Shown: positions 1-8,377 of the stretch, piece by piece | Layout of the letters: every line of letters begins with the position of its first letter | Position numbering within the stretch: position 1 is the stretch's first letter | Made by a program: the position numbers and the translations under genes | The notes under the pieces: model-generated | What the model was told of the DNA's origin: nothing | Databases searched by the model: none | What the model saw: the letters and a program-made list of their open reading frames with translations, nothing else | DNA from: an uncultured Paracoccaceae bacterium | Lineage (GTDB): Bacteria > Pseudomonadota > Alphaproteobacteria > Rhodobacterales > Rhodobacteraceae | Length of the DNA stretch: 36,413 nt | Direction of reading: 5' to 3' | Assembly: GCA_937920555.1 (NCBI GenBank) | Contig: CAKZTM010000012.1 | Coordinates: forward strand, 1-36,413

Positions 1-206
1 TCGTACTCAATCACGTGATGAGGAACTCCATTTGCGTCTTTAACGAACTTGTTTCTTCTGTGGATTCGGCGTTTTGAGACCTCCGACAGATGCTTATGAT
101 TCACGCCAGTGTCTGCCAGAAGCTCTGACATTACATAAAACGACTCATTCGGTTCGCTCTCAAGACATTCTAGCAAATTCGAAAATACATCGTTTGAGTC
201 AATCAT
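1..206 (-). CDS. Unknown protein, 5' part only (runs off the left edge)
   Basis: An open frame of 68 codons starts at an ATG whose last bases form the stop codon of the CoA-transferase gene (ATGA overlap) and continues without a stop to the window edge. The start of the product is MIDSNDVFSNLLEC; the visible part is hydrophilic, acidic at first and then basic (around residues 45-53, with the run KRRIHRR), with no signal peptide or membrane segment. I do not recognise a family. The four-base overlap argues for translational coupling to scoA and for a real gene. In related genomes the gene after subunit A is usually subunit B of the same enzyme; this sequence does not look like the start of subunit B, so either an extra gene has been placed between the two or subunit B lies elsewhere. 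The base composition is AT-richer than scoA. The reading frame is seen directly; being a gene is an inference. Confidence 0.55.
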   Translation of the reverse strand, partial: MIDSNDVFSNLLECLESEPNESFYVMSELLADTGVNHKHLSEVSKRRIHRRNKFVKDANGVPHHVIEY

Positions 207-898
207 GCCGCCCTCACTGTACGTTGTTCGATGCGTTTTTCGTGCTCGCCTTGAATCAGGCGGTGGACATAGATGCCCGGCAGGTGGATCATGTCCGGAT
301 CAAGGGAGCCAGTGGGCACGATCTCTTCGACCTCTGCCACGCAGACCTTGCCGCACATGGCCGCAGGTGGGTTGAAGTTGCGTGCGGTTTTGCGGAACAC
401 AAGGTTGCCGGTGGCGTCCGCTTTCCATGCTTTGACGATGGAGACGTCGGCGAAAAGGCCGGTCTCAAGGATGTAGGTTTCGCCGTTGAAGTCTTTATGT
501 TCTTTGCCTTCGGCGATCACCGTGCCGACACCGGTTTTGGTGTAAAAGCCCGGAATGCCGCAACCTGCGGAGCGCATCCGCTCGGCCAGCGTGCCTTGTG
601 GGTTGAATTCCAGCTCCAACTCGCCGGAGAGGTACTGGCGCATGAATTCGGCATTTTCGCCCACGTAAGAGCTGATCATTTTCTTGACCTGCTTGGTTTG
701 CAGCAAGATGCCTATGCCAAAATCGTCCACGCCTGCATTGTTCGAGGCGAAGGTCAGGTCTTTGGTGCCCGCCTCTTTGATGGCCTCCAGCAGCAATTCG
801 GGGATGCCGCAAAGGCCAAACCCGCCTGCGGCAATGAACATGCCGTCAAACAGCAGCCCGTCGAGCGCTTCTTTTGCGGACCCATAAACCTTTTTCAT
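203..898 (-). CDS. scoA: 3-oxoacid CoA-transferase subunit A
   Basis: The 231-residue product is the alpha chain of succinyl-CoA:3-ketoacid CoA-transferase, a cytoplasmic enzyme that moves CoA from succinyl-CoA to acetoacetate in ketone-body and hydroxybutyrate breakdown. The N-terminal glycine-rich stretch (GGFGLCGIPE, about residues 26-35) and the GKVCVAEVEEIVP segment near the end are typical of family I subunit A, and the length fits. The catalytic glutamate lies in subunit B, which is not in this window. The ATG is preceded by AGAGG at a good distance. The gene lies 57 bases behind the deacetylase-like gene on the same strand and overlaps an unknown gene by four bases at its end. The substrate is inferred from the family; close relatives act on acetoacetate or beta-ketoadipate. 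Confidence 0.9.
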   Translation of the reverse strand: MKKVYGSAKEALDGLLFDGMFIAAGGFGLCGIPELLLEAIKEAGTKDLTFASNNAGVDDFGIGILLQTKQVKKMISSYVGENAEFMRQYLSGELELEFNPQGTLAERMRSAGCGIPGFYTKTGVGTVIAEGKEHKDFNGETYILETGLFADVSIVKAWKADATGNLVFRKTARNFNPPAAMCGKVCVAEVEEIVPTGSLDPDMIHLPGIYVHRLIQGEHEKRIEQRTVRAA

Positions 899-955
899 GC
901 GCAGACCTCTTTGTTGTCGGAATTGATAAATCTATTGAAGACAGGGCTGAGAGTG

Positions 956-2068
956 TCAAGGCGCCAGCCCAAAATGCTGCACGTAGCGGTCGATTAAGTT
1001 CGAATAGACCGCGATCATCTCGGCGTTGGGTTGTTGGGCGGCCATTCGGGGGCCAAGCGGGTCTTCGGCGTGGATGTCAGAGCCGCTCATGGTTTGCAGG
1101 ACCGCGTGGCCGCAAAAGGGGACATGCAGTTCGGAATAGCCGCCCTCATGGGCCATGACCAGTCGGCCCGCGCAATGGGTGGCGGTGAAGTCCATCAGGC
1201 TTTGGGTCATGGACTGGAAGGTGTTGGAGCCTGCAATCATGCGGCTCAGCGGATCGACGCCGGAGGCATCAAAACCGCAGGCCACGATCACGACGTCCGG
1301 TTTGATGCGCGCAAGTTTGGGGATGATCAGGCGGTCCATCACCTCGAGATATGTGGCGTGGCCGCCGCCCGGAGGCAGGGGGATGTTCATGTTGGAATTG
1401 TCTTTACCGGTATCGGTGATATCGCCTGTGTGCCACGGAAAGTTCTTTTCCTGATGTACTGAAATGGTGAGCACGTCAGGGCGGTCATAGAAAATCTCTT
1501 CGGTGCCGTTGCCGTGGTGCACGTCCCAATCCACGACGGCGATTTTCAGGTCAGGCTCCTGCGCCTTGGCCGCTTCAATGGCGATGGCGATATTGGCCAG
1601 CAGGCAAAATCCTTGCGGTGTGTCGGCGGTGCAGTGATGGCCCGGCGGGCGCGACAGGGCATAGGCGTTTTGGTGGCTGCCGTTTAGCGTGCCCAGAAGG
1701 GCGCTCTTGACCAGACCTGCGGAGAGGGCAGCGATCTGATAGGAGCCGTGGCCGAAGGGCGCGCGGGCGCCAAGTGTCAATTCGCCGCCCTGCTTGTCCG
1801 AGAGTGCCTTGAACGCGTCCAGATAGGAGGCCGGGTGGACACGCAGCAGGTCTTCGCGGGTGGCAGGCTCGGCGGTATCGCTATCAAGGTCGCGGATCAG
1901 GCCGGTGACGTCCATCAGGTTTTTCAAGCGGCGCTTGGTTTCGGGGTCTTCGGGCAGGCCGCCTGCGGCAAGTGGTTGGACCAGCCCACCGGTTGGCGCG
2001 GTAAAGGTATATCCGTGGCCTGTATGCCAAAAGCATTTCTCATCCCAGTAAAGTGCGGTGCCTGCCAT
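956..2068 (-). CDS. Class II histone-deacetylase-like amidohydrolase
   Basis: The 370-residue protein belongs to the arginase/deacetylase fold family, zinc hydrolases that in bacteria remove acetyl groups from acetylpolyamines, acetylated small molecules or protein lysines. The active-site elements are visible: RPPGHHC with the paired histidines at 144-145, DWDVHHGNG at 180-188 giving zinc ligands Asp182 and His184, GFDA with the third ligand Asp267, and a HEGGYS segment carrying the transition-state tyrosine. The chosen ATG has AAGGGAAG just upstream; an in-frame GTG eight codons earlier lacks a ribosome site. No signal peptide is seen, so it is cytoplasmic. It lies upstream of scoA on the same strand, which may place it in one transcript, but the physiological substrate cannot be read from the sequence. 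Confidence 0.88.
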   Translation of the reverse strand: MAGTALYWDEKCFWHTGHGYTFTAPTGGLVQPLAAGGLPEDPETKRRLKNLMDVTGLIRDLDSDTAEPATREDLLRVHPASYLDAFKALSDKQGGELTLGARAPFGHGSYQIAALSAGLVKSALLGTLNGSHQNAYALSRPPGHHCTADTPQGFCLLANIAIAIEAAKAQEPDLKIAVVDWDVHHGNGTEEIFYDRPDVLTISVHQEKNFPWHTGDITDTGKDNSNMNIPLPPGGGHATYLEVMDRLIIPKLARIKPDVVIVACGFDASGVDPLSRMIAGSNTFQSMTQSLMDFTATHCAGRLVMAHEGGYSELHVPFCGHAVLQTMSGSDIHAEDPLGPRMAAQQPNAEMIAVYSNLIDRYVQHFGLAP

Positions 2069-2164
2069 CGTCTTCCCTTTACGTATTTCCACAAGGATCG
2101 CATGAATTGATGGCGAAAGCCACTTGACCCTTTGCGCCGGAGGGCCTAATCAGCGGCTCGGTTT

Positions 2165-2241
2165 GGCGGAGTAGCTCAGGTGGTTAGAGCAGCGGAATCA
2201 TAATCCGCGTGTCGGGGGTTCAAGTCCCTCCTCCGCTACCA
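2165..2241 (+). tRNA. tRNA-Met (CAT anticodon), elongator type
   Basis: A 77-base cloverleaf with encoded CCA. The acceptor strands GGCGGAG and CTCCGCT pair (first pair a G-T wobble), the D arm is GTAGCTCAGGTGGTTAGAGC, the anticodon stem GCGGA/TCCGC closes a seven-base loop with CAT at 2199-2201, and the T arm contains GGTTCAAGTCC. The anticodon stem lacks the three consecutive G-C pairs of initiator tRNA, so I call it elongator Met. A lysidine-modified Ile tRNA also has a CAT anticodon, but the body looks like Met. It is the only plus-strand gene among minus-strand neighbours. Confidence 0.9.
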
Positions 2242-2247
2242 TAGACC

Positions 2248-3381
2248 TTAGGCACGCGTCGTGTCCTCGACAAGGCCGCCATCCATCCAATCATAAAGCG
2301 TATCAAAGGCGTCGGCCTTAGGGCTGTACTCTGCCGTGTTTTGAGCTTTCAGTCTCTTTGCGATATCATCCGCTTGCTGAAATAGATGCCCGGTATAGCC
2401 GCGAAAGCGTGTGCGGGGACCTCCGTCATCGCTGAGTTCGTCTATGGCGCGAAAATGGGCGTGTATAACGACATTCCAACAAAAAGCGCATGCGTTGATG
2501 GACAATAGTCCGGTCTCCAAAATGCGCCTTCTCGCCGTTAATCTCAATGATCGGTAGACGACGAATAGTGAAGTCCCGATGGCGAGGCCCACGGTCCCGA
2601 ACCCTTCCCAGGTCAATAAAAAATCTATGATGTTGGACGGGCTATTTTTAGCATAGAGTTGAAAGACCAGATAATAAAGCGGGCAAAGCGACATCAAGCA
2701 AAAGGCGAACATCATTAGAAAGTTCACCTTGAGATATGAGCCGGTGTACAACAGGGCGTCATTCCATTCCGTTCGGAACAGGGAACAGCGTTGAAAATTC
2801 TCTGACGCAGGTTTGATTGGTCTTATCTTTTTGTACCACGCAGAGCCACGCCCGGTTTCATAGATGGTTTCGAAAATACTGGCCTGCACAATGCGCCAAG
2901 CATAGTAGGCCTCTTCCCAACCCACAGAGCGGTGTCTCTTGCTTTCGTGATCCTCAGAGTTTGACATGCGCTTGCGCCTGTTCATGTAAAGCTCGAACCC
3001 GTAAAGGCGATTTGCCGTTGAATATTTGTGAATGCCAACACGCCCTACTGCCAGCAATAGAATGATCGGCAAAAGTGCCAGAACCCCGATGATCGGCAGC
3101 TCTGTTTGGAACTTAAAAATCAAACTTAACGCGGCAACGGTGAAGATCCAAGACTGGAACGAAAAACGGGTGTAGCAGTCTTTCACGCTCTCGGCCTCTT
3201 CGCGTAAGTTTTCGATCAGGCGTATCTCAAGCGTGGTCAGAGTTTCAGATTTAAATGTACTTTTATCGTTATTCGCTTCACGAAAACTTGCAATAAGTCG
3301 GAGTTCCAATTCGGACAATTCTGCAGAATTGTTATCTTTAGAAGACCCGGTAATTGTATCTTTTTGAGCATTGTCTTGCAT
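2248..3381 (-). CDS. Unknown membrane protein with four predicted helices
   Basis: The product (377 residues from the ATG with GGAGAG five bases upstream; a TTG four codons earlier has no such site) has no family I can name. The N-terminal 75 residues are charged and contain two related stretches, ELELRLIASFREA and TLEIRLIENLREE, probably an amphipathic repeat. Hydrophobic segments follow near residues 80-95 and 98-115 (one hairpin), and a second pair near 215-240 and 255-275; the segments between and after are soluble. A two-helix hairpin framed by soluble regions recalls SLATT-type pore effectors, but that is only an architectural likeness. The gene ends six bases beyond the 3' end of tRNA-Met and uses more A/T than its neighbours, which suggests it was acquired. 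There is no integrase or obvious partner gene. Confidence 0.75.
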   Translation of the reverse strand: MQDNAQKDTITGSSKDNNSAELSELELRLIASFREANNDKSTFKSETLTTLEIRLIENLREEAESVKDCYTRFSFQSWIFTVAALSLIFKFQTELPIIGVLALLPIILLLAVGRVGIHKYSTANRLYGFELYMNRRKRMSNSEDHESKRHRSVGWEEAYYAWRIVQASIFETIYETGRGSAWYKKIRPIKPASENFQRCSLFRTEWNDALLYTGSYLKVNFLMMFAFCLMSLCPLYYLVFQLYAKNSPSNIIDFLLTWEGFGTVGLAIGTSLFVVYRSLRLTARRRILETGLLSINACAFCWNVVIHAHFRAIDELSDDGGPRTRFRGYTGHLFQQADDIAKRLKAQNTAEYSPKADAFDTLYDWMDGGLVEDTTRA

Positions 3382-3474
3382 AATACTCTCCAAAATGGAT
3401 CAGGCTTACACGAAATCGATCTTTGGATTGGCTAAAAGCGACATTTCTATGAGGAGGAGCGACGCATATGGGCG

Positions 3475-4950
3475 TCACACGCTCATGCAGATGTATTTCA
3501 GTTCAAGGTAGTCATCGATCCCATGGCTTGAGCCTTCGCGGCCCAGGCCTGATTGTTTGACGCCGCCAAATGGTGCGACTTCGGTGGAGATCAGTCCGGT
3601 GTTCACGCCGACCATGCCGTATTCCAGCGCCTCGGCCACCTGCCACACGCGGCTGAGATCTTTAGCGTAGAAATAGCTGGCCAGCCCGAAGATGGTATCG
3701 TTGGCCTGTTCAATCACGTCTTCCTCGTCTTCGAATTTGAACAGGGGGGCGACGGGGCCGAATGTCTCATCATTGGTGATCAGCATGTCTTTGGTCACGC
3801 CGGTCAGCACTGTGGGTTCAAAGAAGGTGCCGCCCAGAGCGTGGCGTTTGCCGCCGGTTTTGATTGTGGCACCTTTGGAGGTGGCGTCTTTGATATGTTC
3901 CTCGACCTTATCCACCGCATCCATGTTGATCAGCGGGCCGGTGCCGACACCGTCCTCCAGCCCGTCGCCGATTGTCATGTTTTCAACCGCTTGGGCCAGT
4001 TTCTTTGCAAAGGCGTCATAGACCCCGGCTTGGACGTAGATGCGGTTGGCACAGACGCAGGTTTGTCCGTTGTTGCGGTATTTGGAGATCATGGCGCCCT
4101 CGACGGCTGCATCCAGATCGGCGTCGTCAAAGACGATGAACGGAGCGTTGCCGCCCAGCTCCATGGACATTTTCATGACCTGTTTGGCCCCTTGCGCGAG
4201 CAATATGCGCCCGACTTCTGTGGAGCCCGTAAAGGTTAATTTCCGCACCGTCGGATTGTCGCAGAACTCTTTTCCGACCTCGGAGGATTTGGACGAGGTG
4301 ATCACTGAAAAGAGGCCTTTGGGCACACCGGCACGCTCGGCCAGAACCGCCATCGAGAGTGCTGAGAGCGGGGTTTCTTTGGCAGGGCGGGCCACAAATC
4401 CGCATCCAACGGCCAGCGCCGGTGCCACTTTGCGGGCAATCATGGCATTGGGGAAGTTCCACGGTGTAATTGAGGCCACCACGCCCACCGGTTGCTTGAT
4501 CACAACGATGCGTTTGTCGGGTTGGTGGCCGGGAATTGTCTCGCCGTAGACCCGTTTGGCTTCTTCGGCGAACCACTCGATAAAGGAGGCGCCGTACAAA
4601 ATCTCGCCCTTGGCTTCGGCAAAGGGTTTACCCATTTCGGCGGTCAGAATGCGGCCCAGATCATCGGCATTCTCCACCATCAGATCGTGCCATTTGCGCA
4701 AGACAGCGGCGCGTTCCTTGCCGGTCCGTTTGGCCCAATCCTTCTGGGATTGCCTAGCAGCTTCAATGGCTTGACGGGTTTCATCGACGCCTATATCGGC
4801 CACATCGATCAGCACATCGCCACGGGCCGGATTGGTCACGGGAAAAGTGGCGTTGTTGGGGGCGTCGATCCATTTTCCGGCCACATAAGCCTTGCCGGTC
4901 AGCAATGTGGGGTCGTTCAAAAGTGAGGCGAGATTGGTTTGGTCGAGCAT
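3475..4950 (-). CDS. gabD: Succinate-semialdehyde dehydrogenase (NAD(P)+)
   Basis: A 491-residue aldehyde dehydrogenase that oxidises succinate semialdehyde to succinate, the last step of 4-aminobutyrate breakdown, in the cytoplasm. Visible landmarks are the PWNFP segment (163-167), the nucleotide-binding FTGSTEVG (240-247), the general-base Glu264 in MELGGNAP, and the nucleophile Cys298 in NNGQTCVCANR; the second cysteine two residues later is common in this subfamily. The lysine usually found in the KPA motif that contacts the cofactor is an arginine here (ARPA, about 187-190), a conservative change. Length and motifs fit GabD better than betaine-aldehyde or general ALDHs. The ATG is preceded by AGGGGA. 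No gabT is next to it. The substrate is inferred from the subfamily. Confidence 0.88.
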   Translation of the reverse strand: MLDQTNLASLLNDPTLLTGKAYVAGKWIDAPNNATFPVTNPARGDVLIDVADIGVDETRQAIEAARQSQKDWAKRTGKERAAVLRKWHDLMVENADDLGRILTAEMGKPFAEAKGEILYGASFIEWFAEEAKRVYGETIPGHQPDKRIVVIKQPVGVVASITPWNFPNAMIARKVAPALAVGCGFVARPAKETPLSALSMAVLAERAGVPKGLFSVITSSKSSEVGKEFCDNPTVRKLTFTGSTEVGRILLAQGAKQVMKMSMELGGNAPFIVFDDADLDAAVEGAMISKYRNNGQTCVCANRIYVQAGVYDAFAKKLAQAVENMTIGDGLEDGVGTGPLINMDAVDKVEEHIKDATSKGATIKTGGKRHALGGTFFEPTVLTGVTKDMLITNDETFGPVAPLFKFEDEEDVIEQANDTIFGLASYFYAKDLSRVWQVAEALEYGMVGVNTGLISTEVAPFGGVKQSGLGREGSSHGIDDYLELKYICMSV

Positions 4951-5251
4951 GTTTTGGTCCCCTGTGGCCGTATCAATTACGCTGAAACCGGCTTAGCAGG
5001 ATGGGGCGAGAATTCAAGCAGGGCAATATGCGGGCCTTGACCTGTGGTTCGGTCGAGGCGCTTCCAATTGTGACCTATTTGCCCAAGTTTGGACAAAATC
5101 AACGGGCGGCGTGGGCGGTTGAGACGGATTTGGTTGAGAATCGTCAAGGTATTTGATTATTGCGAGGGGCGCCGTGTTTTTGGTGTGCTGGTTTGATGTC
5201 CAAGACTTCCGGTCGGGTGTCGTGTAAAAGGTTAACGCCGTGGGGGTATTT
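4951..5251. other. Intergenic region, gabD to small ORF
   Basis: About 300 bases between divergently oriented genes. It must hold the gabD promoter and that of the small plus-strand gene, but no hexamer pair is convincing; the best plus-strand candidate is TTGAGA at 5134 with a poor -10 about 18 bases on. Minus-strand open frames of 70-110 codons cross it but have low-complexity proline/threonine-rich products and no ribosome site, so I do not call them. Confidence 0.5.
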
Positions 5252-5389
5252 ATGACTATTTTCAAAGCATTGGGATTTACGGCTGTTTGTATCGGCGTCA
5301 TGGTTCTGGCGAGCCTGCGTGGCCGTGATGCGAGTGTTGCCGACCACACGATGCAATCGCCTTTGAAGCTGTCTTTCGGAACCCGCTAG
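5252..5389 (+). CDS. Predicted small membrane protein, 45 residues
   Basis: A short frame starting with MTIFKALGF has a GTGGGGG ribosome-site candidate six bases upstream. Residues 5-20 form one hydrophobic helix (ALGFTAVCIGVMVLASL) with Lys before it and Arg-Gly-Arg after it, followed by a polar tail ending in SFGTR. This is the layout of a single-pass small protein or an uncleaved signal anchor. No family is recognised. Its TAG stop codon coincides with the first bases of the palindromic repeat that follows, so the repeat sits directly against the gene. The frame and helix are seen; expression is an inference. Confidence 0.45.
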   Translation: MTIFKALGFTAVCIGVMVLASLRGRDASVADHTMQSPLKLSFGTR

Positions 5390-5492
5390 AGCGTTCCGCT
5401 TTAAACCCGGAATTACCTAAAGCTTTCTGAAATCAAATTTTCAACGCGTTAGGTGATGTCTTATGTCTCAAGCTAAAAGCAAAACGCTTTAG
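5386..5492. repeat. Palindromic intergenic element with nested inverted repeats
   Basis: The ends match as an imperfect inverted repeat: CTAGAGCGTTCCGCTTT at the left and, read on the other strand, CTAAAGCGTTTTGCTTT at the right (three mismatches in 17). A second, inner pair (ATTACCTAA at 5411-5419 and TTAGGTGAT near 5448) is nested inside, so the whole 107 bases can fold into one long hairpin. The size, terminal palindrome and CTA/TAG ends resemble a REP- or MITE-type dispersed element. Only one copy is in this window, so dispersal is inferred from its structure. It has no coding capacity. Confidence 0.6.
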
Positions 5493-5619
5493 CCAGAACG
5501 GCATGCAATGCGGTGGAGCGAAGCTTATCGCATGCTTTCAAGCGCCTATTACCCGCCCCTAGGGCCGGTCTTCTGAATGACCGCACAGCTTCCCCTTACG
5601 GACTTTCCGTCGTGCCAGC

Positions 5620-8139
5620 CTACCCGTCAATTCGGATGGTTTCGTTCTTAGGATCGTAGGGACTGTCTTCGGTAATCTCGCAATCCCAAAGCTGGTTTTG
5701 CATACGGACTTTCAGCTTGGTGCCCGGTTTGGCCAGATCGGGCGTCACATAGCCCATGCCGATGGATTTGCCGAACGCCACCGAGTAGCCGCCCGAGGTC
5801 AGGCGACCTACCTTGGTGTTGCGGTCGCCCCCAAGGGGCGCATTAGCGGAATAGAGCGCCTCGCGGCCCCATGGGTCTGCATCGTCCGGCCCGTCAATCA
5901 GGAGCGTGACGCATTGGGAGCGGATGCCGGTCGCCTGCATCGCATCTTTGCCGTGGAAGTCTTTGGACAGATCCACGAAGCGGGACAGATCTGCCTCTAG
6001 CGGGGTGGCGTCGCGGCCTAGTTCGGTCCCGAAGGCGCGGTAGGATTTTTCTTGCCTCAGCCAGTTTTGCGCGCGTGCGCCGACCAGTTTGAGGCCGTGT
6101 TTTTCGCCCGCCTCTGTGATCTGGTCGAACAGATAGTTTTGCATCTCTATGGGGTGGTGGAGTTCCCAGCCCAGCTCGCCCGTATAAGCCACGCGGATGG
6201 CGTTCACGGGGCACATTTTGAGTTCGATCTGGCGGGCAGAGAGCCACGGGAAGCGCTTGTTTGAGAGCGCCGTGTCGGGGTCCGCGTCCACGATCAGGTC
6301 GCGCAGGAGGTCGCGGGATTTGGGGCCTGCGATGGCGAAGACGCCGTATTTGGTGGTGACTTCTTCCTCATTGATCCGGCCGAAACGGTCTTCGTTCTCC
6401 ATGATCGCCTTATAGAGATAGTCCTGATCATAGGCGGTCCAGGCCCCTGCGGAAACGAGGTAGTAGCTGTCCTCGGCTTCGCGGACTATCGTGTATTCGG
6501 TCCGCGTCGTGCCGTTGCCGGTGAGCGCGTAGGTCAGGTTGATCCGGCCAACTTTGGGCAGTTTGTTGGTGGTGAACCAGTCGAGAAATGCGGTGGCGCC
6601 GGGGCCGGAAATGCGGTGTTTGGTGAAGGCTGTGGCGTCGATCAGGCCCACGCCTTGGCGGATCGCTTTGGCCTCTTGGACCGCGTATTGCCACCACGCG
6701 CCGCGCCGGAAGGAGCGGGCATCGTGGTCGAAGTTTGCGGGCGCGTCTTTGGGGCCAAAATAGTTCGGGCGTTCCCAGCCGTTGACGCATCCGAACTGGG
6801 CCCCGGCTGCTTTCATACGGTCATAGGAGGGGGCCGTGCGAAGCGGTCGGCATGCTTCGCGTTCCTCGTCCGGGTGGTGGAGGATGTAGACGTGTTCATA
6901 GCATTCTTCGTTTTTGCGCGCGGTATATTCCGTTGTTATCCAGTCGCCGTAGCGTTTGGGATCGAGGGAGGCCATGTCAATCTCCGCCTCGCCCTCCGTC
7001 ATCATTTGCGCAAGGTAATGGCCTGTGCCGCCGGCGGCGGTGATCCCGAAGGAGAAGCCTTCCGCGACCCACATGTTTGTGAGGCCCGGAGCGGGGCCGA
7101 CCAGCGGATTGCCGTCTGGTGTGTAGCAGATCGGGCCGTTGAAATCGTCCTTGAGGCCGGTTTGCTCGCAAGACGGGATGCGGTGCAAAAGGGCCATGTA
7201 CTGCTCTTCGATCCGCTCCAGATCGAGCTGGAAGAGATCCGCGCGGAAGCTGTCGGGCACGGAATGCTCAAACCGGGCGGGCGCGCCGCGTTCATAGGTG
7301 CCAAGTATCCAGCCGCCGCGTTCTTCGCGCACGTAGGATTGGGCGTCCGCGTCGCGGATCACGGGGTGTTCGGGGTTGGTTTTGCGCCATTCGACCAAGG
7401 CCGGGTCTTGGTCCATGACGATGAACGTGTGCTCGACCGGGATGGCGGGGAGCTTGATGCCAAGTTGGCGTGCGGTGCGCTGGGCGTGGTTGCCAGTGCA
7501 GGTGACGACATGTTCCGCGCGGATTTCGAATTTTTCGGCGCCGGGCAGCAGGTTGCCGCCCTGCTCAATCATCTTCGTGCCGCGCACGATCCATTCCGAG
7601 CCGGTCCATTCATAGCTATCGACCTGGGCTTTGCGCTCGATCGTGGCGCCGTGCTGGCGTGCGCCTTTGGCCATAGCTTGGGTGACGTCAGCGGGGTTAA
7701 TGTAGCCGTCGGTGGGATGGTAGATGGCACCCTTGAGGTCTTCCGTTTGTATGAGCGGCCAGCGGTCTTTGATCTGAGCAGGGGTCATCCACTCGTAAGG
7801 GATGCCAACGGTTTCGGCGGTGGAGCCGTAAAGCGCGTATTCGTCCATCCGGTCTTGGGTCTGGGCCATGCGCAGGTTGCCCACCACAGAGAAACCCGCG
7901 TTGAGGCCGGTTTCGGCCTCCAACTGTTTGTAGAAATTCACCGAATAGTCGTGGATGTGGCTGGTGGCATATCCCATGTTGAAAAGCGGCAAGAGGCCTG
8001 CTGCATGCCATGTGGAGCCGGAGGTCAGCTCATCGCGTTCCAGCAACATCGTGTCCCATCCGGCTTTGGCGAGGTGATAGGCAACGCCTGCTCCGACGGC
8101 TCCACCACCGACAACAAGTGCGCGCACATGGGATTTCAT
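5620..8139 (-). CDS. Dimethylglycine/sarcosine dehydrogenase-like FAD–GcvT fusion
   Basis: An 839-residue two-part enzyme. The N-terminal half (about 1-370) is a DAO-type FAD oxidoreductase with the dinucleotide motif GGGAVGAGVAYHLA (11-24) and GSTWHAAG, whose His45 matches the histidine that binds FAD covalently in dimethylglycine dehydrogenase. A linker (FAO_M-like, about 375-430) leads to a GcvT aminomethyltransferase domain (about 430-720) and its C-terminal barrel (about 735-830), which bind tetrahydrofolate and catch the formaldehyde unit. The reaction is oxidative N-demethylation of dimethylglycine, sarcosine or a related methylamine derivative, as in glycine betaine breakdown; the exact substrate is not readable. 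GGAA precedes the ATG. It stands alone, divergent from the carbonic-anhydrase-like gene. Confidence 0.85.
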   Translation of the reverse strand: MKSHVRALVVGGGAVGAGVAYHLAKAGWDTMLLERDELTSGSTWHAAGLLPLFNMGYATSHIHDYSVNFYKQLEAETGLNAGFSVVGNLRMAQTQDRMDEYALYGSTAETVGIPYEWMTPAQIKDRWPLIQTEDLKGAIYHPTDGYINPADVTQAMAKGARQHGATIERKAQVDSYEWTGSEWIVRGTKMIEQGGNLLPGAEKFEIRAEHVVTCTGNHAQRTARQLGIKLPAIPVEHTFIVMDQDPALVEWRKTNPEHPVIRDADAQSYVREERGGWILGTYERGAPARFEHSVPDSFRADLFQLDLERIEEQYMALLHRIPSCEQTGLKDDFNGPICYTPDGNPLVGPAPGLTNMWVAEGFSFGITAAGGTGHYLAQMMTEGEAEIDMASLDPKRYGDWITTEYTARKNEECYEHVYILHHPDEEREACRPLRTAPSYDRMKAAGAQFGCVNGWERPNYFGPKDAPANFDHDARSFRRGAWWQYAVQEAKAIRQGVGLIDATAFTKHRISGPGATAFLDWFTTNKLPKVGRINLTYALTGNGTTRTEYTIVREAEDSYYLVSAGAWTAYDQDYLYKAIMENEDRFGRINEEEVTTKYGVFAIAGPKSRDLLRDLIVDADPDTALSNKRFPWLSARQIELKMCPVNAIRVAYTGELGWELHHPIEMQNYLFDQITEAGEKHGLKLVGARAQNWLRQEKSYRAFGTELGRDATPLEADLSRFVDLSKDFHGKDAMQATGIRSQCVTLLIDGPDDADPWGREALYSANAPLGGDRNTKVGRLTSGGYSVAFGKSIGMGYVTPDLAKPGTKLKVRMQNQLWDCEITEDSPYDPKNETIRIDG

Positions 8140-8377
8140 AAACGGTTCCTTCGGGTTGAGACGTTGTCGGCAATCTGGCCAAAAATCAGCTCAGGGTCCA
8201 GATCAGGCCGACGCAGGCGGGCCCGAAAACGACATCTTTTCGGCGGTTGGCATTAAGGGATTGTTTACCACGCCTCAAATTCGGGGCGAAAACGCGCAAT
8301 TTCGTCCAATATGTAAATCGGCGGTTAACCCTGAGCGGGTATCAACTCACCAGGCGTTTAGTGTTCCGAGGTGTATC

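Noticed and set aside
2229-3475. Integrated element with att repeats at tRNA-Met
   Set aside because: No direct repeat of the tRNA 3' end could be found on the far side of the membrane gene; a GAGGAGGAG stretch near 3450 is only a partial inverted likeness, and no integrase is present.
6616-8256. Long plus-strand open frame of 546 codons opposite the dimethylglycine dehydrogenase-like gene
   Set aside because: It is the mirror of a clear minus-strand gene with all family motifs; high GC leaves the opposite frame open.
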